From Chenopodium formosanum (taxonomy: Eukaryota; Streptophyta; Magnoliopsida; Caryophyllales; Amaranthaceae), in the NCBI GenBank assembly GCA_024500155.1, contig CM044877.1:22152001-22216000 (forward strand): a stretch of 64,000 bases of DNA, read 5' to 3'. A program made the translations under genes and the position numbers. Positions 45,556 to 58,600 of this stretch are shown here, piece by piece. The first letter of the stretch is position 1; each line of letters begins with the position of its first letter. The notes under the pieces were generated by a model, which saw nothing but the letters and a program-made list of their open reading frames with translations, did no database searches and was not told where the DNA came from.

Positions 45556-45626
45556 TCTTTCTCTTTTAATAAATTTTGTACTTCGATCTTTGTTTGAGGT
45601 ACATTTTAACTTATCTAAGTCGCGTT

Positions 45627-45634
45627 CATTTATA
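45627..45634 (-). promoter_or_regulatory. TATA box of the xylosidase gene
   Basis: On the minus strand ttataaatg lies about 75 bp upstream of the ATG at 45555, a normal plant distance for a short leader. A SINE-like sequence begins roughly 10 bp further upstream. Confidence 0.5.
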
Positions 45635-45641
45635 ACAGAAA

Positions 45642-45810
45642 CCCTTGGACCAGTGGTAGAGTGAAGTGACCAGCTTGAGTGAAGTAATAGTAAATTTTGG
45701 GTACCTAAAACACAAGGTCCTGAGTTTTGGTGCGATCACCAAGCAAGACTTGACTCACTTGGTAAGACTCTTACTTTATCCTAGAGGTTTATGGTTTGAA
45801 TCGTGCTAAT
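45642..45810 (+). mobile_element. SINE-like tRNA-related sequences in the xylosidase promoter
   Basis: The A-box-like tggaccagtggtagag is at 45646-45661. A second A/B pair follows: tgactcacttggtaagact (about 45751-45769) and tggtttgaatcg (45792-45803). This looks like two tRNA-type heads in tandem or one composite retroposon. It directly abuts the TATA box region of the xylosidase gene. Confidence 0.4.
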
Positions 45811-48571
45811 AAGTGATGTTGCTTGGACATGATGATTCTCTTATCTTTGCCCCCTACTTTCAAGTATCTGGATCGTAAATACCGGACCAAAAAAACCATA
45901 AAGAGTTGAGGTGTAATTAAGATCATTCTCCTTATGATTAAAAGAAATGTTTGGACGCATGCTAAAGTTGTTATTTTGGCATTTACTGTAACCTTACTTT
46001 ATAAGCGAGAATGATTCTAATGCTTTAGGAAGCAAAAGTTTCACTGTAGAGAAGGTAAAATGGCCCTAAGAATGCTGCCTTGATGGTCCTATGCATGCGT
46101 TGCTGTGGGAATTTTATTGGATGTAACTAGACTTATTGCACACTTCAGATCGCTTCCATCATGCTCTTTGCTTAGTGGTATATACATCTTACATCCTTTT
46201 CCTTTTGTTTGGGGACCTGATCGGTCATCTTCAACCTACTGTTCATGAATAACTCACCAAGCCTACTACGACCAAATGCTTGCGGAGCCGGTGAGCTGTC
46301 CTCTCGCATTAGGCTAGGTTTGGCCGTTTGGGGAAAAGTCCGGTACCACTACCTTGTGTTCCAGTCTTCCAGACCTAATCGACCCTTAGCAAGCAGTTCA
46401 TTTATTGGCAAGTCATTTTATTAAGAGCTGACCACATAAACACTCTTCTCATTTTGAAATTAGGTATTGGAGGAGCTCACTGACTGTATCTTTGAGGCTA
46501 ATAGTCACACAAGATCATGCTTTTAATTCTTTTAGCTACAATTAGCAACCATGTTATATTGTGATACATTGATATGATAGTTATTGTTAACAATTCAACA
46601 CATGATTTTAATTTTGTATCAAATTAATCTGGTAGCCATAAACTATCCACTATCAAATACTACCTCCGGTTCTTATTGCTCGCAACAAAGGGGTATTATC
46701 TGTGAGACATAAAATATTTCATTGTTGCGAGTAATAAGAACCAGAGGTAGTATGTAAATAATCCTTATGAAAATTCAGTAGACAAGAACACACAGAGTTG
46801 CTCGATGCTTGAGATGCTAGATCATTTCACCAAGGCAGGTCGATTCATTACAGCAAGCCAAAGCTTACTGCCTCTGTTTTGACCCCCGTGCCCCACTTGC
46901 AGGCCCTAGCCACAAAGTCAGATAGATATTACACCGATGCAGATTCTCTCCAACCACGACCCTAAAAACTGTATGTCTTCTCATGCATTAGGCTAGATAA
47001 GTAGAGCACTGCCGAATGAGGATAGCACTGCCTCACCATCATAAAATGATCCACAAAATTTATAGCAAAATATCAGCGTATTATCATGAAGTTGTTTTAC
47101 TCTGTTGTCGACTGGAGGAAGGATAGATTAAATGAATTTTTCAGAACATAAAATGTACTAATTAAATTTTTATTATATAAAGTCCTTTCATACGCTGATC
47201 TCTAAAGATTAGAAGCCAAGAATACAAAAGCAATAGTGATAGTTTTTTCGCTCATTTGATCACTTTTTGTTCATTCTATGATCTTTGAATAAACAATACA
47301 AGCAAATGAGCAAAGAAATACACTTGATTTTATGATGGAGGTTCTTAGACACAAGATGTCCTACTATATTTTTTAGTTTATTTTTAAGCGTTATTAACGT
47401 TTATTGTGACTATAAAGCAACCAGATGTCAAAGCGAGAAAGAAAAAGTGGACTGACTTTCCAACAACTTTTGAACTATTCACCAGGCAATGAATACCTCA
47501 ATTAGTCTCTAAATATTAACAATATGAAAATTAATTTTCAGCACAGCACAGAGAAAGCCCCACTAAAAGTTTAACACAATACTGCATTTGATCGAAATCA
47601 ACCAACCCAAAACTGTAAAAATTTGAGTTTACTAGTGTAAACTAAATTAAACCATTGGAGAAATTAAAAAAAAAAAAAAAAAAAAACTAGACAATTAACC
47701 CCCTTGACAAGTTGACAGTAACACTAACACATAGTCACATACAGTTACAAATTGCATCAAACAAAAAAAATACAGAAATTGGTAAATAAATACATGAAAC
47801 ACAGAACCTATACTGCACAATATTTTAAGGAAAGAAAGAATAAATAAATAAATAAATAAAGCTCATATTAATGCAAAGTTAATAGACTTACACGCGCAGC
47901 AAACCTTGAAGTGAAACTCCGTTGAGAGAGGAATGAAGATGAACTGAATTATGGCTGTGAAGAAAACAAAGCCACAGGAAAAACAATTGAGGGAGACAGA
48001 GCAGAAGCGTCTTGATCAGAAAACAAATTGATGAATGCATAGAGTTATCAGACAACCCGCCTCTTTCCCATGCATTATTTCCTTTTTCCAATGTTGCTGG
48101 TGCTGACATCTGTGCTGGTTTGGATGCTTGGTTACACCAACCTTGGTGCATCTGAAAGCAGTAAAAGTGTAAAACACGATAATTTGCAAATTTGACCCTA
48201 TAAATTAATACCAAGCTGCCCTCTTGCATCTTAAATACAATATGAAGCAGGAAAAAGTATTGTAGTCATTTTGCAAATGGAGATACTTTTTAGCTTATTG
48301 ATTTGATACCGCCAACTGAATGAGCAAAGTCAGCAAACACTCGAAGTACAAAACACAACTGTGTGATTCATTTTTATCCAACAACAATCCATTGCCTAGA
48401 TTCAATCATAGGTGCAAGTATAATAAACATGTGCATTGGCTATGGTTTCAGATCCGTATACAGCATATAATTTATTGAGCCTTGAACGTAGCAGCATGGC
48501 CGTTTGGGAACATTTGATCCCACAAAACCCTTGACACTGAAAAATTATACTGTTCACATGAGAAGAAGATA
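45811..48571. other. Intergenic with a Stowaway MITE; no gene supported
   Basis: This spans the upstream region of the xylosidase gene and the 3' flank of the PLP-binding protein gene. A minus ORF at 47888-48229 has a hydrophobic segment, but no domain, splice partner or promoter could be assigned. Poly(A) lies near 47667-47686. Confidence 0.4.
46660..46750. mobile_element. Stowaway-type MITE (91 bp)
   Basis: The ends ctacctccggttcttattgc and their inverted copy (gtaataagaaccagaggtag) pair over about 27 bp and are flanked by TA on both sides (46658-46659 and 46751-46752). This is the Tc1/mariner MITE pattern. The core ggggtattatctgtgagaca is shared with the copy at 63485-63578. Confidence 0.85.
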
Positions 48572-51500
48572 CTAGTTTGATTGTTTCTTCGGGTATTCTC
48601 TTGCCCCAAATATGGTGGATCCTATTCTCACAATTGAGCTGCCCATCTCAATCTGCAACAAGCAAACTTTCCAAGTAAATCTTAACACACAGTATAAAAT
48701 ATTGTTTATTCTTTCACATCTCAGCAACGAGACATGACAACATTTAGAATAAAGATGCTGATATAAATTAACATAGTACTAGCACAATATCACAAAGTGA
48801 AATTGTTCAATTGGATTACAATATTCTCACCGCTAGCTCAAAGTCAGAAGACATGCCCATAGACAACTCGCACTGCTCTTCTTTTAACCCAAGAGTCCTG
48901 CAAACCTCACTTCTACAGTTCGCTAATGTCTACAAGACAGGATTGAATTTAGTCCACATACATAAGGTCTTGAGCAGTAAGGCAATTTTTGTGCTGAGCT
49001 TATTATCACAAGAATACCTTGAAGTTTTCAGGAGTTGATGTGTAATCTAACATCCCAATTGTCATTAAGCCACAGAACTCAAGGTTGGGACAATTTTGGC
49101 AAACGTGTTTTGCAAGATCTACACATTCTGAGGGTTCAACACCAAACTTTGCTGCAAGTACATTGGAAAAGGGGATCAAAACGGATTTTAGCATGAGAAT
49201 AGTTAACCAATCTGGAAATAAAAAAGCAAACTATGACCAAAAGATAATAGAAAAGTGCCCCAAACCATCCTTCATTGTAAACTGATTCATAAATATTCTA
49301 GATCATGGAAGTGACTCAGTTTACATGCTTGTAGTTGGGAAGCAACTTTCTGAATTTCATGCAAAGCAAGTTCGATTAAAAGCAGCAGAGTACTAAATTC
49401 TTGAGCTATCTTCAGCAATTTTCAAACAAATAATAAAGTGTTAGTCGATATCTAATGCCAGGTAAAGGGGAAATATTTCAGTCCAAAGCATAGTAACAAA
49501 ACCATGGATTTAATTTATTATTTCTTAACTGTGAGGTGCCATACTGAATATTTGCACAAGCATTGGCCTTTACCCTAATTTCAGTATGGACTACTAACCT
49601 AAGCTATTACGAAATAATTGATTGCAAACAAGTTACTTTAATATCTTGCAAGAAAGGTAAAACCATTATTCATCACAAATAGGAAGATCATTCTCACATG
49701 TTTCTCCACTGGTATTCACTTGGACCAAAACTTTTAATGGTGTTCTTCCAAGATTACCCACAGCACGATCAAGATGATTGGCTATCTGCAAATAAATACA
49801 AGACTTGTGAGTGAAGAGTTGGATATCATCACAGTTTTCATTTTACCAATCTACACTGAACAGCTATCTAGTACAATTACCATCAGTCAACTAGATGGGT
49901 GATGCTTCATTATTAGAGGAATATTGATTATAAAATGTACAATTGTCAAACTTAGAAACTACTCCTGTTACGCTATGGAGTAGATTTCTATCAACTAAAT
50001 TCACAAACACCTGAACAAAACTACAGCCAAAAGGCACTATGCATTCAGTAATAAATAAAAACCAAAACATAAGACTGAGGAATAACAAACCTATATCAAA
50101 ACTTAGTATATAATTCTGAAAAAATTTTAACTTGATTCATCTCAAAACTTAACCAGACAATTATATGTTTACCTTCTGATCATCCACACTTTCCACCATG
50201 TAAAGATTTGGGACACCATCTGCAAAATGTAAAAAAAAACATTTATATATCAGCTGCAAAATGGGGGAATAGACGTGCAGAATAAAAAATAAAAAATAAA
50301 AAAAAAAAAAAAAAAAAATTAAGGTTCTAATAGACATATATGCATGAACATACCAATACATGTATAAAAAATATAATTAATTCAATTCCAGACACAGTTG
50401 CCGTCATCTCCCTCCCATTCCCCCACCCTTGTCCTTCCACCCTCCTCAATGGTTGCGTTTGCATCCGTGTGTGTGCTTAAATGAAAGTGAACAGAACTCA
50501 GGAAGAGAAGAGTGTCTTACTTAGAAGAACTTTAACTTTGTTGCTCTGCAAGTTCCCAATGAAATGCCATTCAATGTCTTCAGGAAGCTACACGATACAT
50601 AAAACACCAGCATGAGTAATCTTCATATAAGAAGATATAACGCTCATTCTGACCAACCTTATTTAAACACAGGCCTAATTTCATAAAAAGTTAAAAACAT
50701 ATCATCTTTGTTCTGCTTTCCCTTTTCTCACTCTTACAGCTTATTCAGTCATTTGGCCCAACTCCTCAGGCTTCTTTAGCAGGCAGCGACTAATGACTGT
50801 CATAGTAATGCGTTATAAGTAATTTTACATTAAAAGTCTTGGTAATGTCGTCAATAATAATTCTCCACCTTTACTTGTGGGTTTTCATTCACCTATTCAC
50901 TATTACCAATATGCCAAAATTGCCACTTTTTTTTTTTTTGGTAATGTACTAATTTGTTGTAATAAATTTTACGGAGTATAAAATTTATCAAGGACATTAA
51001 AATAGGACTTTCCTTACATACTGACTGCCTACCAGACATGCCACTAAGGTACTAATTAAGCTAAGTACAACTTTTGCAAGCAAATTTATACTTATATGAT
51101 ATATCTATGCTAGAAAATTTAGTATTTCTTCATAATCCTATGAGTACCAATAGATACTTTATTGACTAATAATAGCTAATTTAATCTCAAATTCAATAAA
51201 AGAAATAGAATAAAAATAAAACAGCAACAGAAAATTAATAATGAAAATGGAATGTTTGCTAAAATATGCATCCAATGTACCATCTCACTACCTATAAATT
51301 CACAACCTAATGATAAAGAAGGAGCAACTTTTAGAGGTATCTCTTAATTACCTGAGGATTAAAATTTCCGCTATTGTTGACAAGATACCATTCTAGTTTG
51401 TTGCATTGTGCATGTTGATCTTTTAAGTAGTGTGTGCACTCATACTAGATATATACGAAATCTTCTCTTCAAGAAGCGAGAGCACTTAATCAAATTTTTT

Positions 51501-52493
51501 TAAAAGAATAAATCTATCCTGCATTTATTCTCCTTGTTAGAACCAAATTACTGGTTGTTCTACAGTTGCAAGCTTGCAACATACACTTTCAACATATTTC
51601 TAACTAAGAAGAGCCTTCTAAACAATTCATCCTCATCTTTCTCCATAAGCCAATTAAATGTACGCCCACAAAAACATTTCATGGAAAACTAGAAAGAAGA
51701 AGTTCGAATTTCAATGCCTCCAAATATTCATTAATGGTTAGCACCCCACACTTCCCAAGGCCAGTACTAAAGAAAACAACATTGTTTCCAACCTCCAAAC
51801 CCAACCTATCATACATAGGTAACATAGGTCTACCAAGACAAACTCGATTATGGAGCAGTTGTTGGAACCTTCTCTCCCTACTTTATATGCTGTTCATCTC
51901 ACAATATAAGACTACATGAGACATGGCAATGCATCACGGCTAGATGCAAGAGAAATTTATGGGGCCAGGTTTCATCTCCTAGCAAGCCCTTAGACTAAGA
52001 AGATGCTATTAATAAAGTTATTGAAAAATCTCAATGACCACCTATCAAACCGAGGCAGATGTAGCTGATGATATCATTTTCACATATCATTATATGAATG
52101 CTTACATCACCACACGATCAATTCGCTTCCCAGCCAAATTTCTTGGACAACTATCAGCAACTGCATTGAATGGTCCACAGTTTGATAGTCAGTGTCCCAA
52201 ACATTTCATGGACGCTTATAATAGTCCCTTGGATTCAAATTCATTATAGCAACCATGGGACTTTACTAAACCAGAATACATGCATTTATGATGTTCTTAC
52301 AAAGCTCCAATGACAAATGCCAAACCAGTTCCCACTCCCATCGCTATCAATCAACCATTATATACGCAAACAGGAACCCCCACCCCTTCCCGAACCCCAT
52401 ATCCTATCGTTCACTTGTTGGCAGTCGCCAGTGCATATCTCTTAGCAGTGGCGGATCCACGTTGACGCCCGGGGGGGCACGTGCTACCCCCAC

Positions 52494-52567
<74 letters not shown>

Positions 52568-55024
52568 CTGGAAAAGCGTCCTTTATATGTGTATATATAT
52601 TATATAATCTACAATGATATTAAGTGTCTCCAGCATTGCTTCAGTGGTAAGGGACTTGGGTGGGTGAATTATGTGTCTTCAAGAAGTTCAGGGTTCAAGA
52701 CCCCATAGCATCATTTTTATTTTTTTTTTATTTTTTTTTTTTTCTTTTTGCTTTGAACCCAAATGAATTTCCACTTTCCTCCTATTTAATTAACAAAAGG
52801 ATAAGCTATTACTACTCTCTCTGTTATATTTTATTCATTCTTCTCATTTTCATTACATAATATTTATTGCATTTATTTGGCCATTATTAAATCTTGTTTA
52901 TAATCGTGTGAAAATTTACACTGAAATAAATATAAAAAATCATACTCCAACTGTATTTAAATAAATGAAGCGTTTTGACTTTTTGTACAATTCATCTAAT
53001 TCACTTTAGCTAATATTTGTGATTTATACATAACAATAAATATAGTCATGTGGTTACTTGTTGGAATCGTCAAATTTATTACTATAACATTCAATTGTTA
53101 TAAGTTTAATTATTAAAGATATATATTTTCAGTCAAAGTTTTACATTAGCATATGTGCTATATGTGCACAAGGAAAAATTTATACCAAAGTTTTTGGTAT
53201 AAATTCATATGCAACTTTGACAAAATAAAAAATAAACAGGTGGAAAGTTTATAATAGTATAATCAATATCTACAATATAATTGAATTATTTGTAAAAAAA
53301 ATTAAAATAATAAAAAAAAAACCTTGTCAATATAAATGTTTGAATTTGATTGTTAATTATTATACGACTACACAACGCATTATATTCATGTTTGGCTGAT
53401 TAAGGCCCTATTCTTTTGAGCTTCTGCCACAGCAAAGCAAAGCAGATTTTAGCAGAGCAGGTTGAAGCAGGGCAGGCAGAGCAGAGCAGATTGAAGCAGC
53501 AGCTATTTTTAAGTACTATTTTTAAGCAGAGCAGGCAGAGCAGATTGAAGCAGAGCAGAACAAATTTCAGCAGAGCAGAGCAAAGCAGCTCTAAAGAACG
53601 GGGCCTAATTATGTTACGTTACAACAATGCTATACTTTTTCTTTTTATTATTGTCTAGTGCTACCCCTAGTTCGGATTCCTGGATCCGCCATTGTCTCTT
53701 AGTTGGCAAGTCAGCTTAGTGTTCCTTCAACCATAAATAGTTATGCTTATTGGACTCCCTCAAACATCTCCATCTTTACCTTGCTGGAACTAAATTGCCA
53801 GTCACCTCTCACCTTTCTTCTAACATAATTGTGTACCTACATTGATGCAGATAGGGCTGGCAATAAACACAAGTATGTCCCAACAACATGTATAATTTTT
53901 TAATTTTTTATTGAGCTGTAACCCAGCTTTGTGAAGCTCCAAAAAACAACAGACCCTAGCTCATTCCTCGACTGAAGCTGAATAACTTGCCACCACAGCT
54001 ACAACAGCTGAAGTATCATGGGTTCTAATTCTTCTAAATTAGCTACATCACACACCCACAGCTCCAACTACCGTGATAATATGGGCACAACATATGCAAC
54101 CGCCAATCCCAAATTCCATTTTAAAATAAGTCATTTCACCTAGACTACCACTTTGCTCATAAAAACGTACAAAGTGACAAAGTTAAGCATCACACATATT
54201 CCTTATAATGACCAACTAGAATGAGCCATTTTCACCTTGACTACCATCAATTTGTCACGATATGGACACAGCCTTACGCAATTCCCATTTCAAAATGGGC
54301 CATCATCGCCTTGATTACCACTTTGCTCATGAAAATGTACTAAGTAGTGACAAATTAAGTGTCCAACTAATTCCTAATAACGACCAACAAGAAGAAGCAT
54401 TCACCAGCCCCCTTTTCGTGTACTCGTATTCTTACCTTTAATGTCCAGTTGTCCACAATTCGACTTTACTCTACCGCCAGTCCGCCATCCATCTTATGAG
54501 ATTATGAGGGCATGATAGATACAAACAATTCAATGATATCCCTTAATTATATTCAAATTAAAAACTTTTCTATTGTTCAAATAATACCAACTCCTAATTT
54601 GCAGTCAATACTACTACATACAAATCAAATCCTCACAGTTATTGACCATAAACTAACATCAATTTCAAATAAATTGCAAATTGATCATACAACACCAATA
54701 AATCAATCTCAAACATCACATAAAACGCTATAAAAACAGCAGATAGCATGAAAAGAAGCTTTTTTGGAAAGAGTAATAATCCCGAAAGAGAGGATTGACC
54801 TGAGGAGCTTTATCAATGAGTTCCTGAACGTAATTCTCGCCAAAGCAACGGTGGCCGGCGTCGTAGACCTCTCGGAGAACAGAGACGGGCTTAGTTTTAC
54901 TGACGGCGACGACTTTAACCTGATCGGGACTGCGGCCAGAACGCTCGGCGGCTTGGCCGACACGGTGGAGAACTGATCGGAGCGCCGCCGCTGGAACGCC
55001 TTCCATGGCTGAGGTTGCGGCCAT
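48572..55024 (-). CDS. PLPBP: Pyridoxal-phosphate homeostasis protein (YggS/PROSC family), 246 aa
   Basis: It is a non-catalytic PLP carrier of the alanine-racemase N-terminal (TIM-barrel) fold that buffers the vitamin B6 cofactor. Seven exons join in phase to 247 codons: 55024-54800, 50587-50521, 50219-50173, 49785-49698, 49151-49018, 48929-48831 and 48652-48572. Key motifs are VVAVSKTKPV (PLP lysine, about K43), CFGENYVQEL, WHFIGNLQSNKVK, VESVDD, VLVQVNTSGET/SKFGV, LMTIGMLDYTS, LSMGMSSDFELA, and IEMGSSIVRIGSTIFG with the phosphate-binding end. Length and motif order are normal, and all introns are GT-AG. I use the first ATG at 55024; an in-frame ATG 18 bp further in would also work. Intron 1 (50588-54799) is very long because it holds transposons. 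The symbol is the general family name. Confidence 0.93.
52497..52566. repeat. (TA)n microsatellite
   Basis: About 34 uninterrupted TA units lie inside the hAT-type element. The apparent YIYIYI-containing ORFs over it are artefacts. Confidence 0.97.
53404..53605. mobile_element. Tourist-like (PIF/Harbinger) MITE with AGCAGAGC repeats, nested
   Basis: The termini ggccctattcttttgagct and agctctaaagaacggggcc form an inverted repeat of about 19 bp with a few mismatches. The flanking TAA copies (53401-53403 and 53606-53608) are the 3-bp duplication typical of PIF/Harbinger elements. The interior is a degenerate array of agcagagcag/gattgaagcag. It is nested inside the hAT element at 52446-53694. 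Confidence 0.75.
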
Positions 55025-55135
55025 GGTTTTAGCTGGATTGTTCTTGTTCTAGATGGTTTTGGGCTTGGTTTGGGTACACAAATGGTGAGGTGTCACTGTG
55101 ATCAATTTTGATGGTGTAGCCACTGTAGTGGCAAT

Positions 55136-55691
55136 AAGGGGTGAGCAAAAAGAGTACCCTCAATTGGAATCAGAATTGGAACATGTTCAGAACCTTGCAG
55201 AATCAGTTCCGGGTAATATAATTGGGAACCTATTGCAACAGGTTCCGGTTTCGAGTACTAAAATTTTGGACCCGAAATATATAGGATACCCTCTTAGTAT
55301 AGGTTCTCTATAGGATACAGGAACCGGAACCTACTTCGTATCATTTAAGCCCAAGTATAAAAGCCCTATATCAAAATTATACTTCGTATAAAAGATATCA
55401 CCTACCTCTCTCCCTTCTTTTTTTCATTTTTCATCTTACTCTTAAAGGTTTAATTAATGGTATTAATATAAGTATTCATAATTTTGTATTAAATATTCTA
55501 GACAATCAAGTATTGTAACTATTAAGCATCCTTTGAAAGACAGGGTACCCTATACCGGAACTAGAACCTGCAGGTTCTGGTTCTCAATTTTTAGGAACTG
55601 GTTCCTGGTCCTATTTTTAGGAACCTAATGCTACAGGTTCCGGATCCGGGTCTTGAGATTTTTACGGGGTACCCTGCTACGCTTACCCCTA
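55136..55691. mobile_element. hAT-type element with GGTTCC/GGAACC repeats, upstream of the PLP-binding gene
   Basis: The ends aaggggtgagc and gcttacccct(a) form an inverted repeat. The flanks agtggcaat (55127-55135) and agtggcat (55692-55699) are near-identical, differing by a 1-bp indel. The interior is rich in aggttcc, ggttctgg, ggaacc and gggtaccct words in both orientations. It lies 111 bp upstream of the ATG at 55024, so it abuts or replaces part of that gene's promoter. Confidence 0.65.
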
Positions 55692-55699
55692 AGTGGCAT

Positions 55700-58600
55700 T
55701 GGTTACAGATACTCCCTTTGGGCGTGTTTAGTTTGTTACTTCCTCCGTGTTTTAAGTTGAGACAGTTTGATTTTTATATTATTCACGCAATATACTTTGA
55801 TTCGCTTTTAGAGTAAATACGATAAAACGTATTCATGTGGGATCTCGTTTGAATTGTTTAAATGTATATTTTGTTAATATTCACTTTTTATATTTTTACA
55901 ATGTCAATAGTTAAAAATATTTATCTTTAAGAACATGCGTTGACAAGCGTAATAATTAAAAAGTTATCAACTAGTATAGAAAAAACAGAGAAAGTATATT
56001 GGAATGGTTTTTTTTTAAAACAAATTAATTCATTAATAGAAAGTCTTACGACATTTACAAATGAAATCTAAATCAACAAATATATAAAATTGAATTAAAT
56101 TAGGGTTTTCTTCAAGCTACGATTTTTGAATAGATCTTACAATATGGTACATTTCTTGCACACATTGATAGAATATACAACCTTTTCGAAGAGACGAGTC
56201 TAACGGTTTGTTGTAGGCGTAAGGATGATTTTCATCTGATTCACTTGAACGCATTTGAAGATATGGCAATCGTTGAGATTCCGAACAAGCAACTCTTTAT
56301 CAACAAATTGATAATAAGACAAAATATGATTTAATAAACCCTAAACAAACCCAAACAACTAAACTAACAAAAACTAAAGAGTCCACTATAGGGAAACGGA
56401 CGAACATCTACACTACTAGTGTAGATTTCTTGAAATCTAAATTGCAAAACTAATGAAAATAAGGGGAAAGGGGTCAGAAATGGTCTAATTTTCAAAGAAA
56501 TTAGACTATTTCCAGCAGGCCAAAAAAATGGAAAACCCTAGAAGTGAGAAGAAGAGGAGGAGAGAGAAGGAGCATTCGTTAATACTTACTCATATTGGAA
56601 TGGATTGGTGTAAAATTCCGTACAAAAAAAAAAGTACTGCTAAGGAGTATTAAAAAGAACGGAAATCTCATAATAATCTACTGTAAAAAATTTGGTCTCA
56701 TTGTCGTAATGATTTCTATAGTTCATTAATGGAATGAATTGTACTTGAACTCTAAGTCCATTCCAATCGATTCTAAAAGGTCCAACCAAAAATGAATTGG
56801 AATAGTGTTAGAGTCCATTGTTGGTTACGCGTTTTAGGTATGGAATATCATACTTAGTTGATTACTACTCCACCCCATTCCCTAAAAAGTAAAATCTTAT
56901 ACTCAAATCGCCCCCTCACAATCCATTTCTTTAATGAACTGTAAAAGTCATTCCAAAAATAAGTCAAACAAGCTTAGACTAGTGTGAATACATTCCTCCC
57001 TAGCATGAGATCCACACCAATTTATCCCATTACCCAAACAACCTCTTAGGGGTAAGGTGAGTGTATATGGGATTCAATGAGAATTAGGTTGAGTTAGAAG
57101 CCTTTTGGTATGAGATTCTATGGTTAAATTGTTTAACCTAACAATAAAATAATTTAAATAAATTCTACCTCCATTGCAACCTGTTTTAAAACATCTATCC
57201 AAACACACCCTTAGTTTCTTTTTGTTGTTCCTGTTTTGACCAAAAGAAATAAATGAAATACAACCATTGGAACTTAAAAACCAATTATGCAAAACAAATG
57301 GTCGAAATCTAGGGTCGGTTTGTTTATTTTGATGGAAAACATTTTATAGCAAATCAATAGTTAAATCTTCCCTAATTTGATTCTTAAATAATACTCCTGT
57401 TTAGCGAGATATCAGAATTATTAGATCTAACCAATTAAGATTTCAACTTGTATAGACACAATGATTTAGCATGACTCAAACTTAAATCACATACGTGAAT
57501 CACATTATACCTTAGAGGCTTAGAGCCTCAACCCAATTTGTTTCATATTGTCTTAATGGGCCTCTCTTATCTAGGGTTGTACAAGTTCGAGTTTGAAAAC
57601 TTGTCAAAAAGTTCATTTGGGTAACCATTACTTTAAATTAGATGTGTCAATTCGAGTGTTCGAGTTGGGATCAGTGGAATTGAATCTATTTTAAATTTGA
57701 GTCATACTAAATATTTTTTGTACATATAAGTCGAAATCTGAATTTGATTTTTTTTTCGTAATAATTTTGAGTCAGGTCAGTTTTTAAAACCTCTAATTTC
57801 AAGTTGCCTTGTTATTATTAGCTCTAAATACAAAGTATTTCGAAAACTTTTGGTACTTGCCTTTTTTTTTTAATAGTTTGATACTTGCCTATTCGAATAT
57901 TGAGTTCTGTTGCATAATGATTATTTTAAATTTGCAACTATGTTGACACTAAAATTATTTCATTTATTACTTGAAAAATTCTTTGTTGGAATTATGGACA
58001 TACACATGTAACACATCTACTATAACTAGTATTTTCTTAACTAACTGCCTTATGTTGCAATGACTAATTACCTTTTCCCCATTTGCAATTAAAATAAACA
58101 TTCAATATATAGTTCATATATCTTATGTACATATGAATATGTGATAAAATCAAAGAAAGCACAATGAATAGTGGCGCCCATTACCTCGCTAGTTTAGTAC
58201 CGTTTGGAATGGAACAAGTCTGGGAAAACTTTTGTCCTCCTGTAATTGATCCGTATGTTACTATGGATAAATTGTCCATTAATATTTAATAAAGGTACTA
58301 AACGTGGTTTCAAAAAAAAATATATGAATATGTGATAATCAATTACTTACTTTGTTTATCCACAATTTCATTTCATATTTTTTACGCATTCAAAAGATTC
58401 AATCCCTTTTCAAAAAAAAAAAAAAAAAAAAAAAATCAATCCTAAGACCTAATAGTTTAATTCAATTACCAATAATAATATTTCCAGTTCGAATTTTTCA
58501 ACTTTCATATTCAATTTCGATTTATCGGATTTTTTCACAAGCCCTACACTTATCCCTATCAATTAATTACATTTTAACCTTTTTTAACCAATTTTCTTAC

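Larger units (their letters stand above)
52446..53694. mobile_element. Non-autonomous hAT-type element in intron 1 of the PLP-binding gene
   Basis: The left end cagtggcggatccac and the right end, reverse-complemented as caatggcggatccagg, form the inverted repeat. A perfect 8-bp duplication TCTCTTAG flanks it (52438-52445 and 53695-53702). Inside are a (TA)n microsatellite (52497-52566), a tRNA-like segment (A box gcttcagtggtaag at 52638-52651, B box ggttcaagacccc at 52692-52704) with a following T-rich run, and a nested Tourist-like MITE. There is no transposase. It lies in sense-neutral intron sequence, about 1.1 kb from exon 1. Confidence 0.88.

Noticed and set aside
47888..48229. Minus ORF with a hydrophobic segment (possible small membrane protein)
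   Set aside because: No family match, promoter or splice partner could be seen; kept only as intergenic sequence.
52288..52708. Plus ORFs with long Tyr-Ile runs
   Set aside because: They are translations of the (TA)n microsatellite.
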